The notes under the pieces are model-generated. The model ran no database searches. It was given only the letters and a program-made list of their open reading frames with translations, and was not told the origin of the DNA. Source: Microvirga rosea (GTDB taxonomy: Bacteria; Pseudomonadota; Alphaproteobacteria; Rhizobiales; Beijerinckiaceae). From it: a stretch of DNA of 64,000 nucleotides. Shown one piece after another: positions 52,475 through 61,957 of this stretch; positions within the stretch are counted from its first letter, which is position 1, and each line of letters opens with the position of its first letter. The DNA is taken from the NCBI RefSeq assembly GCF_020595095.1, contig NZ_JAJDOP010000003.1, positions 1 to 64,000 on the forward strand, given 5' to 3'. The position numbers and the translations under genes were made by a program.

Positions 52475-53865
52475 GGCCGGTCTCCTTCGGCGAATTTCGG
52501 GCGCGAGGGTGGCGCCATGAGGGGGTGGCTATCAACAACACCACCAGGGAGGAGGGCAGGGAATTGCGCCTGCGCCCAGCGGATCACCTGCACGGCAGGG
52601 CTGTTCATCAGAACCTTAGCCTGTGGTGCCGTCCAGAGCACTTTGTCGACGAGATCGTTCGGGCGATATGCGCTATCCCCAAGCCCATCGCCGTTCAGAT
52701 CAAATGCCGGATTGTCGCTCCAATAGTTCCCGCGTCCGCCCTTGGACCAATCGAGATAGCGAGTGCCGACATACTTCACTTGGTTTCGGTTCTTTACGAA
52801 CGCATTGCCGGCGATTTCGTTACCCTCCGAGCCGGCGGTAAAATGGATGCCGATCTCACAGCCTTCAAACCAGTTGTCTTTGAACGAATTCTTGTTTGCG
52901 TTGTAGATAAAGACGCATTTTGTGGGTCCAGGCCGGGCGCCCGCCGCGAGATCCGGTTCGTCGTCCTTGGCAGGAAGCCCATGCTCGCCAGCACCCTTCG
53001 ACCGTATGCCAGATGCCGTCCATCTCTCTGCAGGTTGAAGACGCCCGAGGACGGTATTGCCGGAAATCTTCGAGTTATTGGCGTAGTTGAACAGGAAGCC
53101 ATGATCGCGATCACCATTCGACGTGTTGCCAGCGACCTTCAAGCGATGTGAAAACATAATCGCAAACCCGACCGTATTGTCGGTTGACACGTTGTCGGTG
53201 ATTTCACTGTCGTTGGTATACATATAATGGACTGCAAATCGCATGTCGCGGAAGCGGTTGCCGCTGAATACATTATTCTTGCTTGTGACGACGAAGATTC
53301 CGTCTCGCCCGTAGCGGACATCGTTGCCGATGACTTTGGCTCCTGAAGCGTTCCACACCGAGATCCCGTTCCCGGCCTCGTTCACCCGACCCTCTTGCAA
53401 GCCGACTATTCGGTTGCCTCGGGCGACGGAATTTTCAGCGCCGTGCAGGTAGACGCCATAAAGATTGCCTTCGATAATGTTGTTCTCGACCAAGGCCCCT
53501 GTGGCAGATTTCTCGACAAAAACGCCGGAATCCATCTGCGGGAGATCCATGCCGGAGCCGCGGATTGTCAGGCCGCGAACCGATGCGCCGGGAGCCACGA
53601 TCGTGACAACGCTGCCCGACCCTGAACCGATCAGAGTTGCACCAGGATCGCCTTCGACCGTCAACTTGCGTCGCAAGTGGATCGGGCCGCGATGCTCGCC
53701 GGCTTTAAGAATCACAACATCGTTGTCCGCGGCTTGGTCCAGAACGGACTGCAGATTCGCTTCGCCCGGAGCAACGACAATCTGCCCGGCCAGCGCGGGC
53801 AAGGAAGGGCTGGCAGCAAAAGCTGCCGCCAGTCCCAGGCACAAAGATGTGCGGATGCGATACAT
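52471..53865 (-). CDS. nosD: NosD, periplasmic copper-maturation protein
   Basis: A 464-residue exported beta-helix protein (CASH/parallel beta-helix repeats across about 80-370, e.g. GVFVEKSATGALVENNIIEG). The signal peptide is LCLGLAAAFAASPSLPALA. It shuttles copper from NosL to apo-NosZ at the NosFY complex. Five bp separate it from nosZ. Confidence 0.95.
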   Translation of the reverse strand: MYRIRTSLCLGLAAAFAASPSLPALAGQIVVAPGEANLQSVLDQAADNDVVILKAGEHRGPIHLRRKLTVEGDPGATLIGSGSGSVVTIVAPGASVRGLTIRGSGMDLPQMDSGVFVEKSATGALVENNIIEGNLYGVYLHGAENSVARGNRIVGLQEGRVNEAGNGISVWNASGAKVIGNDVRYGRDGIFVVTSKNNVFSGNRFRDMRFAVHYMYTNDSEITDNVSTDNTVGFAIMFSHRLKVAGNTSNGDRDHGFLFNYANNSKISGNTVLGRLQPAERWTASGIRSKGAGEHGLPAKDDEPDLAAGARPGPTKCVFIYNANKNSFKDNWFEGCEIGIHFTAGSEGNEIAGNAFVKNRNQVKYVGTRYLDWSKGGRGNYWSDNPAFDLNGDGLGDSAYRPNDLVDKVLWTAPQAKVLMNSPAVQVIRWAQAQFPALLPGGVVDSHPLMAPPSRPKFAEGDRP

Positions 53866-53869
53866 ATCG

Positions 53870-55816
53870 TCAGGCGCCTTGCGGCTCGACGAACATGCGG
53901 CCCTTCATCTCCATATGCATGGCATGGCAGAACCACGAGCAGTAATACCAATATACGCCTGGCTTCGAAGCAGTGAACGTCACCGATGCCGTTGCTTGTG
54001 GAGCGACTTCCATGTTGACGCCATAGTTGGTGATGCAGAATCCGTGAGTCAGATCCTCGACTTCGTCGATGTTGGTTACATAAACCGTCACCTCGTCGCC
54101 TTGCTTGACTTGGAAGCTATCGAGGCCGAAGGCAGGTGCGGACGATGTCATATAGACTCTGACCTTGTTGCCGTCGCGAACCACCTTGGAATCTGCTTCC
54201 AGAGTCACGCCATCGGCCTTTGCCTGCTTTACCGCATCCGCAAAGAAAGCATCGTCGCGCTTCCAGATGCTGATCGGGTTGATTTTCGACCGGTGAACGA
54301 TGGTGGCATCGTGCGGTTCGGCAAAACTCGGCCCGTCATGGACCAGAATCATCTTGTCCCCGGAGATGTCGATAAGCTGATCGTTCTCGGGCTTGAGCGG
54401 ACCCACGTTAAGGTACCGGTCCTTCGAGAACTTGTTGAGCGAGATCAGCCACTTGCCGTCGGCCTCCTTGGTCTGGCCCATGGAGGTGTGGTTATGGCCG
54501 GGTTGATAATGGACATCGAGTTTTTGAATGACGGGATTTACCTTTTCACCTTTAAAGGCTCGCTTGGCGAGGTCGATGTTCCACTTTACGATCTGACTGT
54601 CGAGGAAGAGCGTAGTATAGGCGTTGCCCTTGCCGTCGTAGGCTGTATGCAACGGGCCAAGGCCGAGTTCGGGCTCTGCTACTACAACGTCACGCGGCTT
54701 GATCTTGTCGTCGAAAAGATCGTCAAGCCTGCGGGCGTCAAAGACAGTCACGGTCGGCGAGAGCTTGCCGTTGGCGACGAAATGGATGCCGTCCGGCGCA
54801 GTGTTGATGCCGTGTGGGCTGTTCGGAACAGGGATATAGCGCGTGTATTTCGAACCGGCACGACCATCGAGAACCGGAACACCGCCAATGGTCTCGAATT
54901 CACCCCTCTTCACGGCTTCTTCGATGCGCTTGAGGTTAAACACCACGACCCAGTCCTGCTCCTTCGCCATCATCTCGGCGAGGGTCACGCCTTCTTCCGA
55001 GTTGTAGCAGGTGGCCCAGGCATATTTGCCCTGGTAGTCGCAATCTACGTTGTCGAGATTTCCATCGACCCTAACCTGCCAGGCGACCTTCATGGTGTCT
55101 CCGTCGACCGCAGAGAAGATCGAAGCGTACTTCTTCGGGTCGTCCAAGACCTTGCCGTCATTCGGGATCGGCACGCGGTCTTCGCCGTTGCAGAACACGT
55201 AGCCTGTTCTCGGGTACTTCTGCACGCGCAGCCCGTGGACCGTATATTGGTTGGGCAGCTGGATGATCTTGTCGCATTTCATGACGTCAAGGCGAATGCG
55301 GCAGACGCGGGTATTGGCCTTGTCGTTGGCAAAGAGATAGCGCCCGTCGTAGGAGCCGTCAGTGAACGAAAGGTGGGGATGGTGCAAGTCGCCGTTGAGG
55401 AAGACGCCGCCTTTATCCTTGAGAAAATCCTGGCTTTCCGGCGTCAGGCCTTCCGTCAGGATCTTCCGGCTCTCGTTCGTCAGCCCCCAGCCCGTGGCGC
55501 TGTCGCGATTGAACACGGGAATACGCATCAGTTCGCGCATGGAGGGCAAGCCGACGATGCGGACCTCGCCAGTCTGTCCGCTGGAGAAGAAGACATAATA
55601 CTCGTCGAGCTCACCGGGCTTGACCTCGTACTTGTTGGCAGCGGTTGGCCGGGAAGCAGGAGCGTTGGATGGCGTTTGCGCCTCGGCTGCCCCGATGAGC
55701 CCTGTTTTCGAGACTGTCACGCCTCCGGCGGCTCCCGCTGCGCCAGCCACGGCGACTGCCGCGGTCGTGCCGAGCATGTCGCGTCGGCTTAAGCCCTTTT
55801 TCTCCTGATTTGCCAT
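53870..55816 (-). CDS. nosZ: Nitrous oxide reductase, clade I
   Basis: A 648-residue periplasmic copper enzyme reducing N2O to N2. A Tat signal [21 protein letters not shown] marks the clade I form. The beta-propeller carries CuZ histidines including DLHHPHLSF, and the C-terminal cupredoxin domain holds the CuA motif [12 protein letters not shown] (Cys626, Cys630, His634). ATG 55816 follows AAGGAG at 7 nt. Electrons come from the quinone pool through NosR or cytochrome c. Located 17 bp after nosR. Confidence 0.97.
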   Translation of the reverse strand: MANQEKKGLSRRDMLGTTAAVAVAGAAGAAGGVTVSKTGLIGAAEAQTPSNAPASRPTAANKYEVKPGELDEYYVFFSSGQTGEVRIVGLPSMRELMRIPVFNRDSATGWGLTNESRKILTEGLTPESQDFLKDKGGVFLNGDLHHPHLSFTDGSYDGRYLFANDKANTRVCRIRLDVMKCDKIIQLPNQYTVHGLRVQKYPRTGYVFCNGEDRVPIPNDGKVLDDPKKYASIFSAVDGDTMKVAWQVRVDGNLDNVDCDYQGKYAWATCYNSEEGVTLAEMMAKEQDWVVVFNLKRIEEAVKRGEFETIGGVPVLDGRAGSKYTRYIPVPNSPHGINTAPDGIHFVANGKLSPTVTVFDARRLDDLFDDKIKPRDVVVAEPELGLGPLHTAYDGKGNAYTTLFLDSQIVKWNIDLAKRAFKGEKVNPVIQKLDVHYQPGHNHTSMGQTKEADGKWLISLNKFSKDRYLNVGPLKPENDQLIDISGDKMILVHDGPSFAEPHDATIVHRSKINPISIWKRDDAFFADAVKQAKADGVTLEADSKVVRDGNKVRVYMTSSAPAFGLDSFQVKQGDEVTVYVTNIDEVEDLTHGFCITNYGVNMEVAPQATASVTFTASKPGVYWYYCSWFCHAMHMEMKGRMFVEPQGA

Positions 55817-55833
55817 TAGAATCTCCTTCCTGT

Positions 55834-58296
55834 TTAAGAGGTCGTTGTCGGAACATCCGCTGTGGACGGCTCACCGATCGGTTTTCCCATGTGAGTGATG
55901 AGAGGCTTAGCGGGTCCTTTGCCGTTGTCTTTGTCCCCGCGCATAGAAGGAGACGAAAGAGCATCACGTTTCTCGCGCTTGAGACGGACTTGGATCATGT
56001 GCGGACAGCGATGATCGTCGTGATAGAGTTCCTGGCAGTGCATGCAGTAGATGCACTCGTTGACATTGATATGTCCTTCGGGATGGATCGATTGCACCGG
56101 GCATTCCTTGGCGCAGCGTTGGCAAGGAGAACCACATTCCGGCCAGCGCTTTAGCCATTCGAAAGTGCGGATACGGCCGGGGATCGCGAGAGCCGCCCCT
56201 AAAGGACAGAGGTATCTGCAGAAGAAGCGCTCGATGAACAAGCCGGCTGTCAGCAATGTCAGGGCATAGATGATGAATGGCCAGTCACGGACGAATTTCA
56301 GGATAATGGCTGTTTTGAAAGGTTCCACTTCCGCCAGGGTCTCGGCGAGGGCGACGGAATAGAACGACAGACCAAAAAGCCCGAGGAAAAGGATGTACTT
56401 GATTGGCCAAAGGCGCTCATGAAGACCCCAGGGCACGGTGATCTGAGGGACCTTGAGCCATTGAGCAATGTTGTTCAGAAGTTCCTGCAGGGCACCAAAG
56501 GGGCAGAGCCAGCCGCAGAACGGCCCGCGTCCCCAGAACAGCAGCCCCGCGGCGATCGCCGCCCAAAGAATAAAGATGAGAGGTGCTGCCAGGAAGAATT
56601 CCCAGCTGAAATGCGTCAGCAGCGAATTGGTGAAGGTCAGCACGTTGACTACGGAGAGTTGCGCATTGGCGTACCAGCCAAGCCACACCAGCGTGAAAGT
56701 CAGATAGGCCCGACGTACCCAGGTATAGAACATGGGGCGGCGTACCACGCTGTCTTGAAAGAAGAAGATCGCGGTAAGAATGAGAAGTGCGAGAACCGTG
56801 ATGCCAATAGAAACGGTGTTCGTTTTCCAGATCTTAAGCCAGAGAGGCTCTTCGATGAGCCCAGCGGCGAGCACATCCACGTCGTTCAACGAGGGGGGTG
56901 TGATGGTGGAACTGGGAGTAGGCGGAGCCGTCTGGGGCCGAGCGGTAGCCGCCTGGACTTGATCCGAGGACACGACAGGAGCAGAAGGCTGCTCAGTGCG
57001 CAGATATGCTTCGGGCAGGGTGTAGCCGAGGTCGAAGGTCAAGAACGCCTTGTCGCGTGCGCCCACATTGCGCTGTACGAGCAATTGCAATTGCCAAGGC
57101 TCTGCGAGGTCGAGCTTGAAGTCTTCGGGGACGATGAAAAGGCCGATCTCGCGTATGTCCGGCGCGCCCTCTGCCGCGAGGGCTCCAAGGCGTGTGTGAC
57201 TGCGATCGCGGAAGCGGGTGCTCTGACCATCCTGCAGCAATTCGATACGGTCGAATATGCCTCCCCGGACATAACCTGATCCCTTGAAGGAATAAGCGCC
57301 ATTGCCGGCGACGATGATAGCCTGCTGGCCAGGTTTGAGGCGTGCTTTAAGCTGCTCATAGCCCGCATCCCCAAGCAGGCTTCGGCCAATGGTGGGGACG
57401 CTGACGGGCGCGAGATACAAATCGATGAAGATGTCGGACGGTTCGCCAGATTCCGGGTTTTCGGCCGCAGCCTGATTGCCGAATTGCGTAAACGCCTCAT
57501 TGACTTCCCCAACGGTCGTCGACAGGCGGCGTACCGAGCCATCCCCAAGAAGAGACTGCCAATCGCGTATCTCGCTCTTAGTGGGATCAACCGTTTTTAC
57601 AACAGCCGCTGCCTTGGCGCCGGTATCAGCCAGGTTCGCGGCGCCGAGACGATTGCTCCGGATGAGGCGCACGGCTGATCGCACGACGCTGTCGCCCATA
57701 ACCAGAACCGTCACCGTTGCCCCGCTTACGATGTCCACCTGCGGCGGCCGCTCAGCTCCCGACGCGACCAACTTCATGTCCTTGCCGATCAGGGTATTCA
57801 TCGCATCGACGATGCGATGCTCGGGGATGCCGATGAGAACGATGGGTTCCTTATGGTCTACGAGCTTGACCTTAGTTACGATTCCTTTGGTATCAATTCC
57901 GACAAGAAGATTAATCGCTTTTCCGGAGTACCCGGTCGCGTTCGTGATATCGGAATTGAGATAGACATAGCCGAGCAGACGGTCTCCCTGATAAGCTGGG
58001 ACGAGTGGCGGGTCTCCCTCGGGGGAACCGAATCTGTCTGCGCCTGGGAAGAACTCGCCAGGCCGTGCTTTTGGCAGAAACTCCTGCACGCGGCCTGCCG
58101 CCAGGGTTTGTCCAGACCACAGCAGCAGCATCACGGTTCCCAACAAAAGCAGAAACCGTAAGGGTGGCAGACCCAAGTCCGGTACGGACCAGACAGAATA
58201 TGGAAGATGTGACCGCGCCAATAGGGACCATCCAGCCTGAGAACAATGTCCCCAAGCGAAAAAGAGAAACGCCGAGAAACTGAAACGTTTTGTCAT
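55834..58296 (-). CDS. nosR: NosR, membrane flavo-iron-sulfur protein for N2O reduction
   Basis: A polytopic electron donor and activator for NosZ. Order: N-terminal membrane segment ([17 protein letters not shown]), periplasmic FMN-binding domain with the flavinylation motif VSGATVT, five or so helices, polyferredoxin motifs [12 protein letters not shown] and [11 protein letters not shown], and a C-terminal ferredoxin module CQRCAKECP and [11 protein letters not shown] 58296 gives 820 residues, somewhat long for the family; ATG 58410 is rejected because an FNR-type box would lie inside the gene. A start near the first hydrophobic segment (TTG about 100 bp further in) is also possible. First gene of nosRZDFYLX. 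Confidence 0.93.
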   Translation of the reverse strand: MTKRFSFSAFLFFAWGHCSQAGWSLLARSHLPYSVWSVPDLGLPPLRFLLLLGTVMLLLWSGQTLAAGRVQEFLPKARPGEFFPGADRFGSPEGDPPLVPAYQGDRLLGYVYLNSDITNATGYSGKAINLLVGIDTKGIVTKVKLVDHKEPIVLIGIPEHRIVDAMNTLIGKDMKLVASGAERPPQVDIVSGATVTVLVMGDSVVRSAVRLIRSNRLGAANLADTGAKAAAVVKTVDPTKSEIRDWQSLLGDGSVRRLSTTVGEVNEAFTQFGNQAAAENPESGEPSDIFIDLYLAPVSVPTIGRSLLGDAGYEQLKARLKPGQQAIIVAGNGAYSFKGSGYVRGGIFDRIELLQDGQSTRFRDRSHTRLGALAAEGAPDIREIGLFIVPEDFKLDLAEPWQLQLLVQRNVGARDKAFLTFDLGYTLPEAYLRTEQPSAPVVSSDQVQAATARPQTAPPTPSSTITPPSLNDVDVLAAGLIEEPLWLKIWKTNTVSIGITVLALLILTAIFFFQDSVVRRPMFYTWVRRAYLTFTLVWLGWYANAQLSVVNVLTFTNSLLTHFSWEFFLAAPLIFILWAAIAAGLLFWGRGPFCGWLCPFGALQELLNNIAQWLKVPQITVPWGLHERLWPIKYILFLGLFGLSFYSVALAETLAEVEPFKTAIILKFVRDWPFIIYALTLLTAGLFIERFFCRYLCPLGAALAIPGRIRTFEWLKRWPECGSPCQRCAKECPVQSIHPEGHINVNECIYCMHCQELYHDDHRCPHMIQVRLKREKRDALSSPSMRGDKDNGKGPAKPLITHMGKPIGEPSTADVPTTTS

Positions 58297-58363
58297 TTCC
58301 GGAGCCGGTTCGAGAACGAACCTTAAGCCTGAAGCTTTATGGAGCAGCTGTAAGAGGAGCTCA

Positions 58364-58377
58364 TTGATCCAAGTCAA
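58364..58377. promoter_or_regulatory. FNR-type box shared by nosR and the ferritin-like gene
   Basis: TTGATCCAAGTCAA nearly equals the FNR consensus TTGAT-N4-ATCAA (one mismatch). A -41.5 spacing predicts +1 near 58329 (minus) with CATAAA as -10, and near 58412 (plus) with TTCAAT as -10; leaders would be about 33 and 24 nt. It can thus drive both divergent genes. Confidence 0.78.
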
Positions 58378-58435
58378 ACTGCGAAGATGATATTCGTGGT
58401 TCAATCCCATCTCGTTCCACCTGCCGGAGCCGCAG

Positions 58436-59317
58436 ATGTCATTATTGAGAGCTGAACCACCCGGGCCTGTGAAATCACTTCAGGAGCTCTTCGCTATTGC
58501 CTCCGCCATGGAACAGGAGGCAGCAGTTCGTTACGCCGAAATCGCAAACCGCATGAGAAGAGACGGCCAGCCTTCTCTGGCGGATGTGTTCGAACGCCTG
58601 TCCGTCGATGAGCGGGGGCATCTCGACAACGTCATCGAATGGTCACAGAAAACCAAAGGGGAATTTCCTGATCCGGCCCGAATTCGTTGGCAAATGCCCG
58701 AGACCTTCGACGATGAGGGGATAGCAACGACGGACCCACGACTGCTGGGCGCGTATCGGGTCCTATCGATGGCCGTGCGTAACGAGGAGCGGGCATTCGC
58801 TTTCTGGAGCTATGTCGCCGCCCACGCGGAGGAGACGGAAATCCGCCAAGCGGCTGAGAAAATGGCCCATGAAGAGCTGGAGCATGTTTCGATTCTCAGG
58901 CGCGAGCGCAGGAAAGCGTTTCATGGAGAACGCAGACAGCTGGGCACGGACCCGGAAGGTGACAACATCGGGAAAGGTCTTGCAACGTTGGAACGGACGC
59001 TTGCTGAATTGCTCGAGACTCTCGCAGGTGAAGCGCCAGACGTGGAAAGTTCGCGCCTTAGAGATTTTGCCAGCGAAGCAAGACGCCACGCAGATGAACT
59101 CACCCGATTGCCAATTTTCATAGATAGGGCAATTTCGCTTCGCCAGATATCAAACGATCCATTGGTCATCGCCGAACTGCTCGCCGACCGATATCTCGAA
59201 GCCGGAGATATTCTTCGCGATGAGAAGGACATGGAACGTGCGCAGGCGCTGGCCGGACACGCTATAGCCCGGCTGGCGTGGTTGAGATCCGATCTCCCAG
59301 AGCTACAGAGGCCCTGA
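58436..59317 (+). CDS. Ferritin-like (rubrerythrin-type) di-iron protein
   Basis: A 293-residue helical protein. Residues about 15-165 form a four-helix rubrerythrin-like bundle with a full set of candidate di-iron ligands: Glu in SAMEQEAAVRY, ExxH in DERGHLDN, Glu in RNEERAFAFW and ExxH in EELEHVSIL. No rubredoxin Cys4 domain follows; instead a second helical segment of about 110 residues. No signal peptide, so cytoplasmic. It probably handles peroxide, oxygen, NO or iron. GGAG precedes ATG 58436. Divergent from nosR behind one FNR-type box. Confidence 0.85.
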   Translation: MSLLRAEPPGPVKSLQELFAIASAMEQEAAVRYAEIANRMRRDGQPSLADVFERLSVDERGHLDNVIEWSQKTKGEFPDPARIRWQMPETFDDEGIATTDPRLLGAYRVLSMAVRNEERAFAFWSYVAAHAEETEIRQAAEKMAHEELEHVSILRRERRKAFHGERRQLGTDPEGDNIGKGLATLERTLAELLETLAGEAPDVESSRLRDFASEARRHADELTRLPIFIDRAISLRQISNDPLVIAELLADRYLEAGDILRDEKDMERAQALAGHAIARLAWLRSDLPELQRP

Positions 59318-59499
59318 AAGAGGCACATTCTGCCTGTCGCACAAGAAGCATGACCGATTGTTCCTGCAGAAGCTGCCGCGTAAATCCGTCGTGCTGACTG
59401 AATGAGAAGTCATCATGACACCAACAGTGTCATGGGTCATAGTCCGACTGTCGTTCCCTGATATTCGCGCTTCATCTGAAATGGCATTATTCAGCCTAT

Positions 59500-59516
59500 C
59501 TTAGAAATCATCTAAG
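59500..59516. promoter_or_regulatory. Iron-control-element-like dyad
   Basis: CTTAGAAATCATCTAAG sits within a perfect 8-bp dyad TATCTTAG (59497-59504) / CTAAGATA (59512-59519). It agrees with the Irr ICE consensus TTTAGAA-N3-TTCTAAA at 11 of 14 defined positions. It lies upstream of a broken siderophore receptor gene, where iron control is expected. Confidence 0.55.
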
Positions 59517-59673
59517 ATATTGATATTATTTGATTTTTATAGATCGCCTTGTTATCGGCCTAGAACATGACAAGGAGGAGACGATCAACGGAAGAACCTG
59601 GGCTGCATGTAAGGCCCCCGGTCTCGATGCACTTCTTCTCAAAGAAGGTCAGCTAAGGAGCGGATGCTGTTCC

Positions 59674-60615
59674 ATGAGCGTATGTCTTACGGAAGGTCTG
59701 GGCCAAAAGGTATGGGCAACGCGCGAAATTCAATCCTGGTTTGACAGGCCAGCCAGGAAGCCTCTTCTCCTTATATTGCTTTCGACGATCACATGAGCTG
59801 CTGCGGATCGAGTACAGGCCCAGCCCGAGCTGGTTCTTGACCCCGTCGAAGTTCAGGCCGAGGCTGAGCGCACTAGCGGTCCGGTTGACGGCTATGTGGC
59901 GCGGCGCAGCGAATCTGCAACCAAGTCCGACACGCCACTCATCGAAACGCCGCAATCCGTTACCGTTGTCACTCCCGACCAAATGGATGATCAGGCAGTA
60001 CAGAGCGTTGTACAGGCGCTCCGCTATTCTGCGGGCGTTCAATCCGAAACAAGACTCTCATCCGGGCGCTACGACAGTGTTTTCATCCGTGGTTTCGGCG
60101 GCGGTGGCTCAAACGCCGGTTATGTGAACTTTCTGGACGGCCTTCACCTTCAACGTGGCATCAACTATCTGGTCCCGACAGTAGAGCCATATAGCCTCGA
60201 GCGTATCGAGGTGCTGAGGGGGCCTGCGTCGGTCATCTTCGGACAGGTTAAGCCCGGCGGCATCGTCAATCTGATCAGCAAGCGCCCGGTTGAGGAGCGT
60301 TTCGGTGAGGTAGAGCTTCAGGTCGGTTCCTATCAGCGCGGACATCTTGCGTTTGACGTCGGTGGCCCGGTGAACCAGGACAAAGCAGTGCTTTACCGCA
60401 TTGTCGGCTTGGGCTGAGCCGGCGATACCCAGGTGGATTTCACCCGAGAGCAGCGCATTTACTTCGCCCCCTCTCTGACGTTCCGTCCGGACCCCGTGAC
60501 CAAGTTGACGCTCCTTGCCTCTTATCAACGAGATCCTAAGACCGGGTTCTATGGCTTTATTCCAGCCGTGGGAACGGTGCTTCCAAGCCGAGGCGGGAGG
60601 ATCCGTAGTTCGTTT
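59674..60615 (+). pseudogene. TonB-dependent siderophore receptor, broken remnant
   Basis: One reading frame encodes the signal-peptide region (RKPLLLILLSTIT), then AADRVQAQPELVLDPVEV, the plug domain (TPLIETPQSVTVVTPDQMDDQ ... VLRGPASVIFGQVKPGGIVNLISKRP) and the first barrel strands (VDFTREQRIYFAPSLTF, TLLASYQRDPKTGFYGF). It is interrupted by TGA at 59794-59796, right after the signal helix, and TGA at 60415-60417 in IVGLG-stop-AGDTQVDF. Homology ends near GTVLPSRGGRIRSSFF (about 60615), so roughly 450 barrel residues are missing. A functional receptor is excluded. An ICE-like box remains upstream. Confidence 0.85.
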
Positions 60616-61375
60616 TTCCCGATTTTCGAGTACTCACCGTCTGCGAGGTCAAAAATATTACTCCGTATATGCGCCGCATGACCTTCCGTGGAGAGGGCCT
60701 CGCACGCTTTGACACTCTTGCGGCGCTTCATGTGAGACTCTTTATTCCTCCTGCGGTGTTAGCGGAGCCGGTCTGGCCGATGCTTGGAAGAGATGGCCTG
60801 CTGAAGCTGCCTTCGGGGGATGAGCGGCCGGCCGTACGGAAATACACGATCAGAACGATCGATCCTACAGCCGGAACAGTTCAAATTGACTTCATGCTGC
60901 ACAACGTCGCTGGGCCAGGTTCGATGTTCGCCGTGCGTGCCAAGCCCGGTGATCGGGTCGGTCTGGCGGGCCCGGGTGGGCGCGGGCTGCGCACGGCCGA
61001 TTGCTATGCGTTTCTTGGTGACGAAACGGCGGTTCCCGCCGTCGCGCGCATGTTGGAGAATCTGCCGTCGAACGCGCGGGGCATTGCCGTGCTGGAAGTC
61101 GACAATGTCGGTGAGGAACAAGGCCTTATCGCACGTCCCGGAATCCACGTTCGTTGGTTACATCGCAATGGAGCCGAGGCCGGCACGACCACATTGCTTC
61201 AAGATGCCTTCTCGACCTTGATATGGCCCGATCATGACGTCCAGCTGTATTTGTGGCCGGGATGGAACACTCTTCGTTCAAGGCCGTTCGGATGACCGCT
61301 CAAGAGCATCCGCGTTTGCATAGAAACGACCGTCTTATCGTCAGCTATTGGCGGCATGGAAACACTGAAACGTAG
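60609..61375 (+). pseudogene. Siderophore-interacting protein (FAD reductase), frameshifted
   Basis: The frame begins directly at the end of the receptor remnant (RVLTVCEVKNITPYMRRMTFRG) and continues with family motifs LFIPP, RKYTIRTID, FMLHNVAGPGS, AGPGGRG, FLGDETAVPAVARMLE and WLHRNGAEAG. After VQLYLW near 61256 a one-base loss shifts the frame; the other frame continues GMEHSSFKAVR ... RLIVSYWRHGNTET to TAG 61373-61375, the normal family C-terminus. The N-terminal 15-20 residues are also lost at the deletion junction. These enzymes release iron from ferric siderophores using NAD(P)H; this copy is dead. Confidence 0.85.
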
Positions 61376-61545
61376 CGCATCCCGAGCAAGTTGAAAGGTG
61401 CCCTCCATTTATAAGACTCGACTCCTAGTCGGTAAAGAAACTAAAACCCCGACAGAATCTTGGGAGTGAATGGAGGTTGGGTGCTCCTCCTGTTCGCGGC
61501 GCGATAGCGAGCGGTGCTCTCAAATAGAACCAGAAAGGTCACGGC

Positions 61546-61827
61546 ATGGTTGTCCGTATTCTTGCGTCCCTCATTGTTGGTGCCATCGTTGGTATCGGTT
61601 GGATGTATATTGATCGCGTTCGCGGCGCGGAATGGGAAGTCTCACCTCAGCAAATCGCAGACGCCAAAGCGCAAGGCAAAGTAGGTTATGAAAGCCGGCC
61701 GGGAACTGTGGCGGTGTTGCCCATTCGGAGTGAGAAGGCGGATATTCTCCCCTTTAAATGGGCAATTGGTGGAATTGTTGCCGCGGGGCTTGCGTTCTCT
61801 GCATTGAAACGTAGGAAATCGGCTTAA
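61546..61827 (+). CDS. Small membrane protein, function unknown
   Basis: A 93-residue protein with helix 1 at about 4-21 (RILASLIVGAIVGIGWMY), a 45-residue hydrophilic loop and helix 2 at about 70-86 (WAIGGIVAAGLAFSAL), ending in KRRKSA. The positive tail and short N-terminus suggest both ends in the cytoplasm. I recognise no family. It stands alone after the decayed siderophore genes. Confidence 0.6.
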   Translation: MVVRILASLIVGAIVGIGWMYIDRVRGAEWEVSPQQIADAKAQGKVGYESRPGTVAVLPIRSEKADILPFKWAIGGIVAAGLAFSALKRRKSA

Positions 61828-61844
61828 GGACGAGCTCTGCAAGA

Positions 61845-61864
61845 GAGGAGGGAGAACCCTCCTT
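61845..61864 (+). terminator. Weak terminator-like hairpin
   Basis: AGGAGGG/CCCTCCT stem with an AGAA loop, 18 bp after the small membrane protein stop, followed by TCCTC rather than a T-run. Termination is uncertain. Confidence 0.35.
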
Positions 61865-61957
61865 CCTCGGTTGCGCAAGAGGGGCTACCGAAATATATCG
61901 AATGCGGTCGTGCTCAACGTCAGCGTTATTTAGTTATAGCAAGTAGCGTTTAGGCGG

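Noticed and set aside
53465..55792. 775-residue open frame antisense to nosZ and nosD
   Set aside because: Low-complexity shadow with no domain logic; nosZ and nosD on the other strand are unmistakable.
59794..60417. Two in-frame TGA codons as possible recoding (selenocysteine or Trp)
   Set aside because: Many intact genes here end in TGA, no SECIS-like need exists in such receptors, and the gene is also deleted downstream; nonsense decay is simpler.
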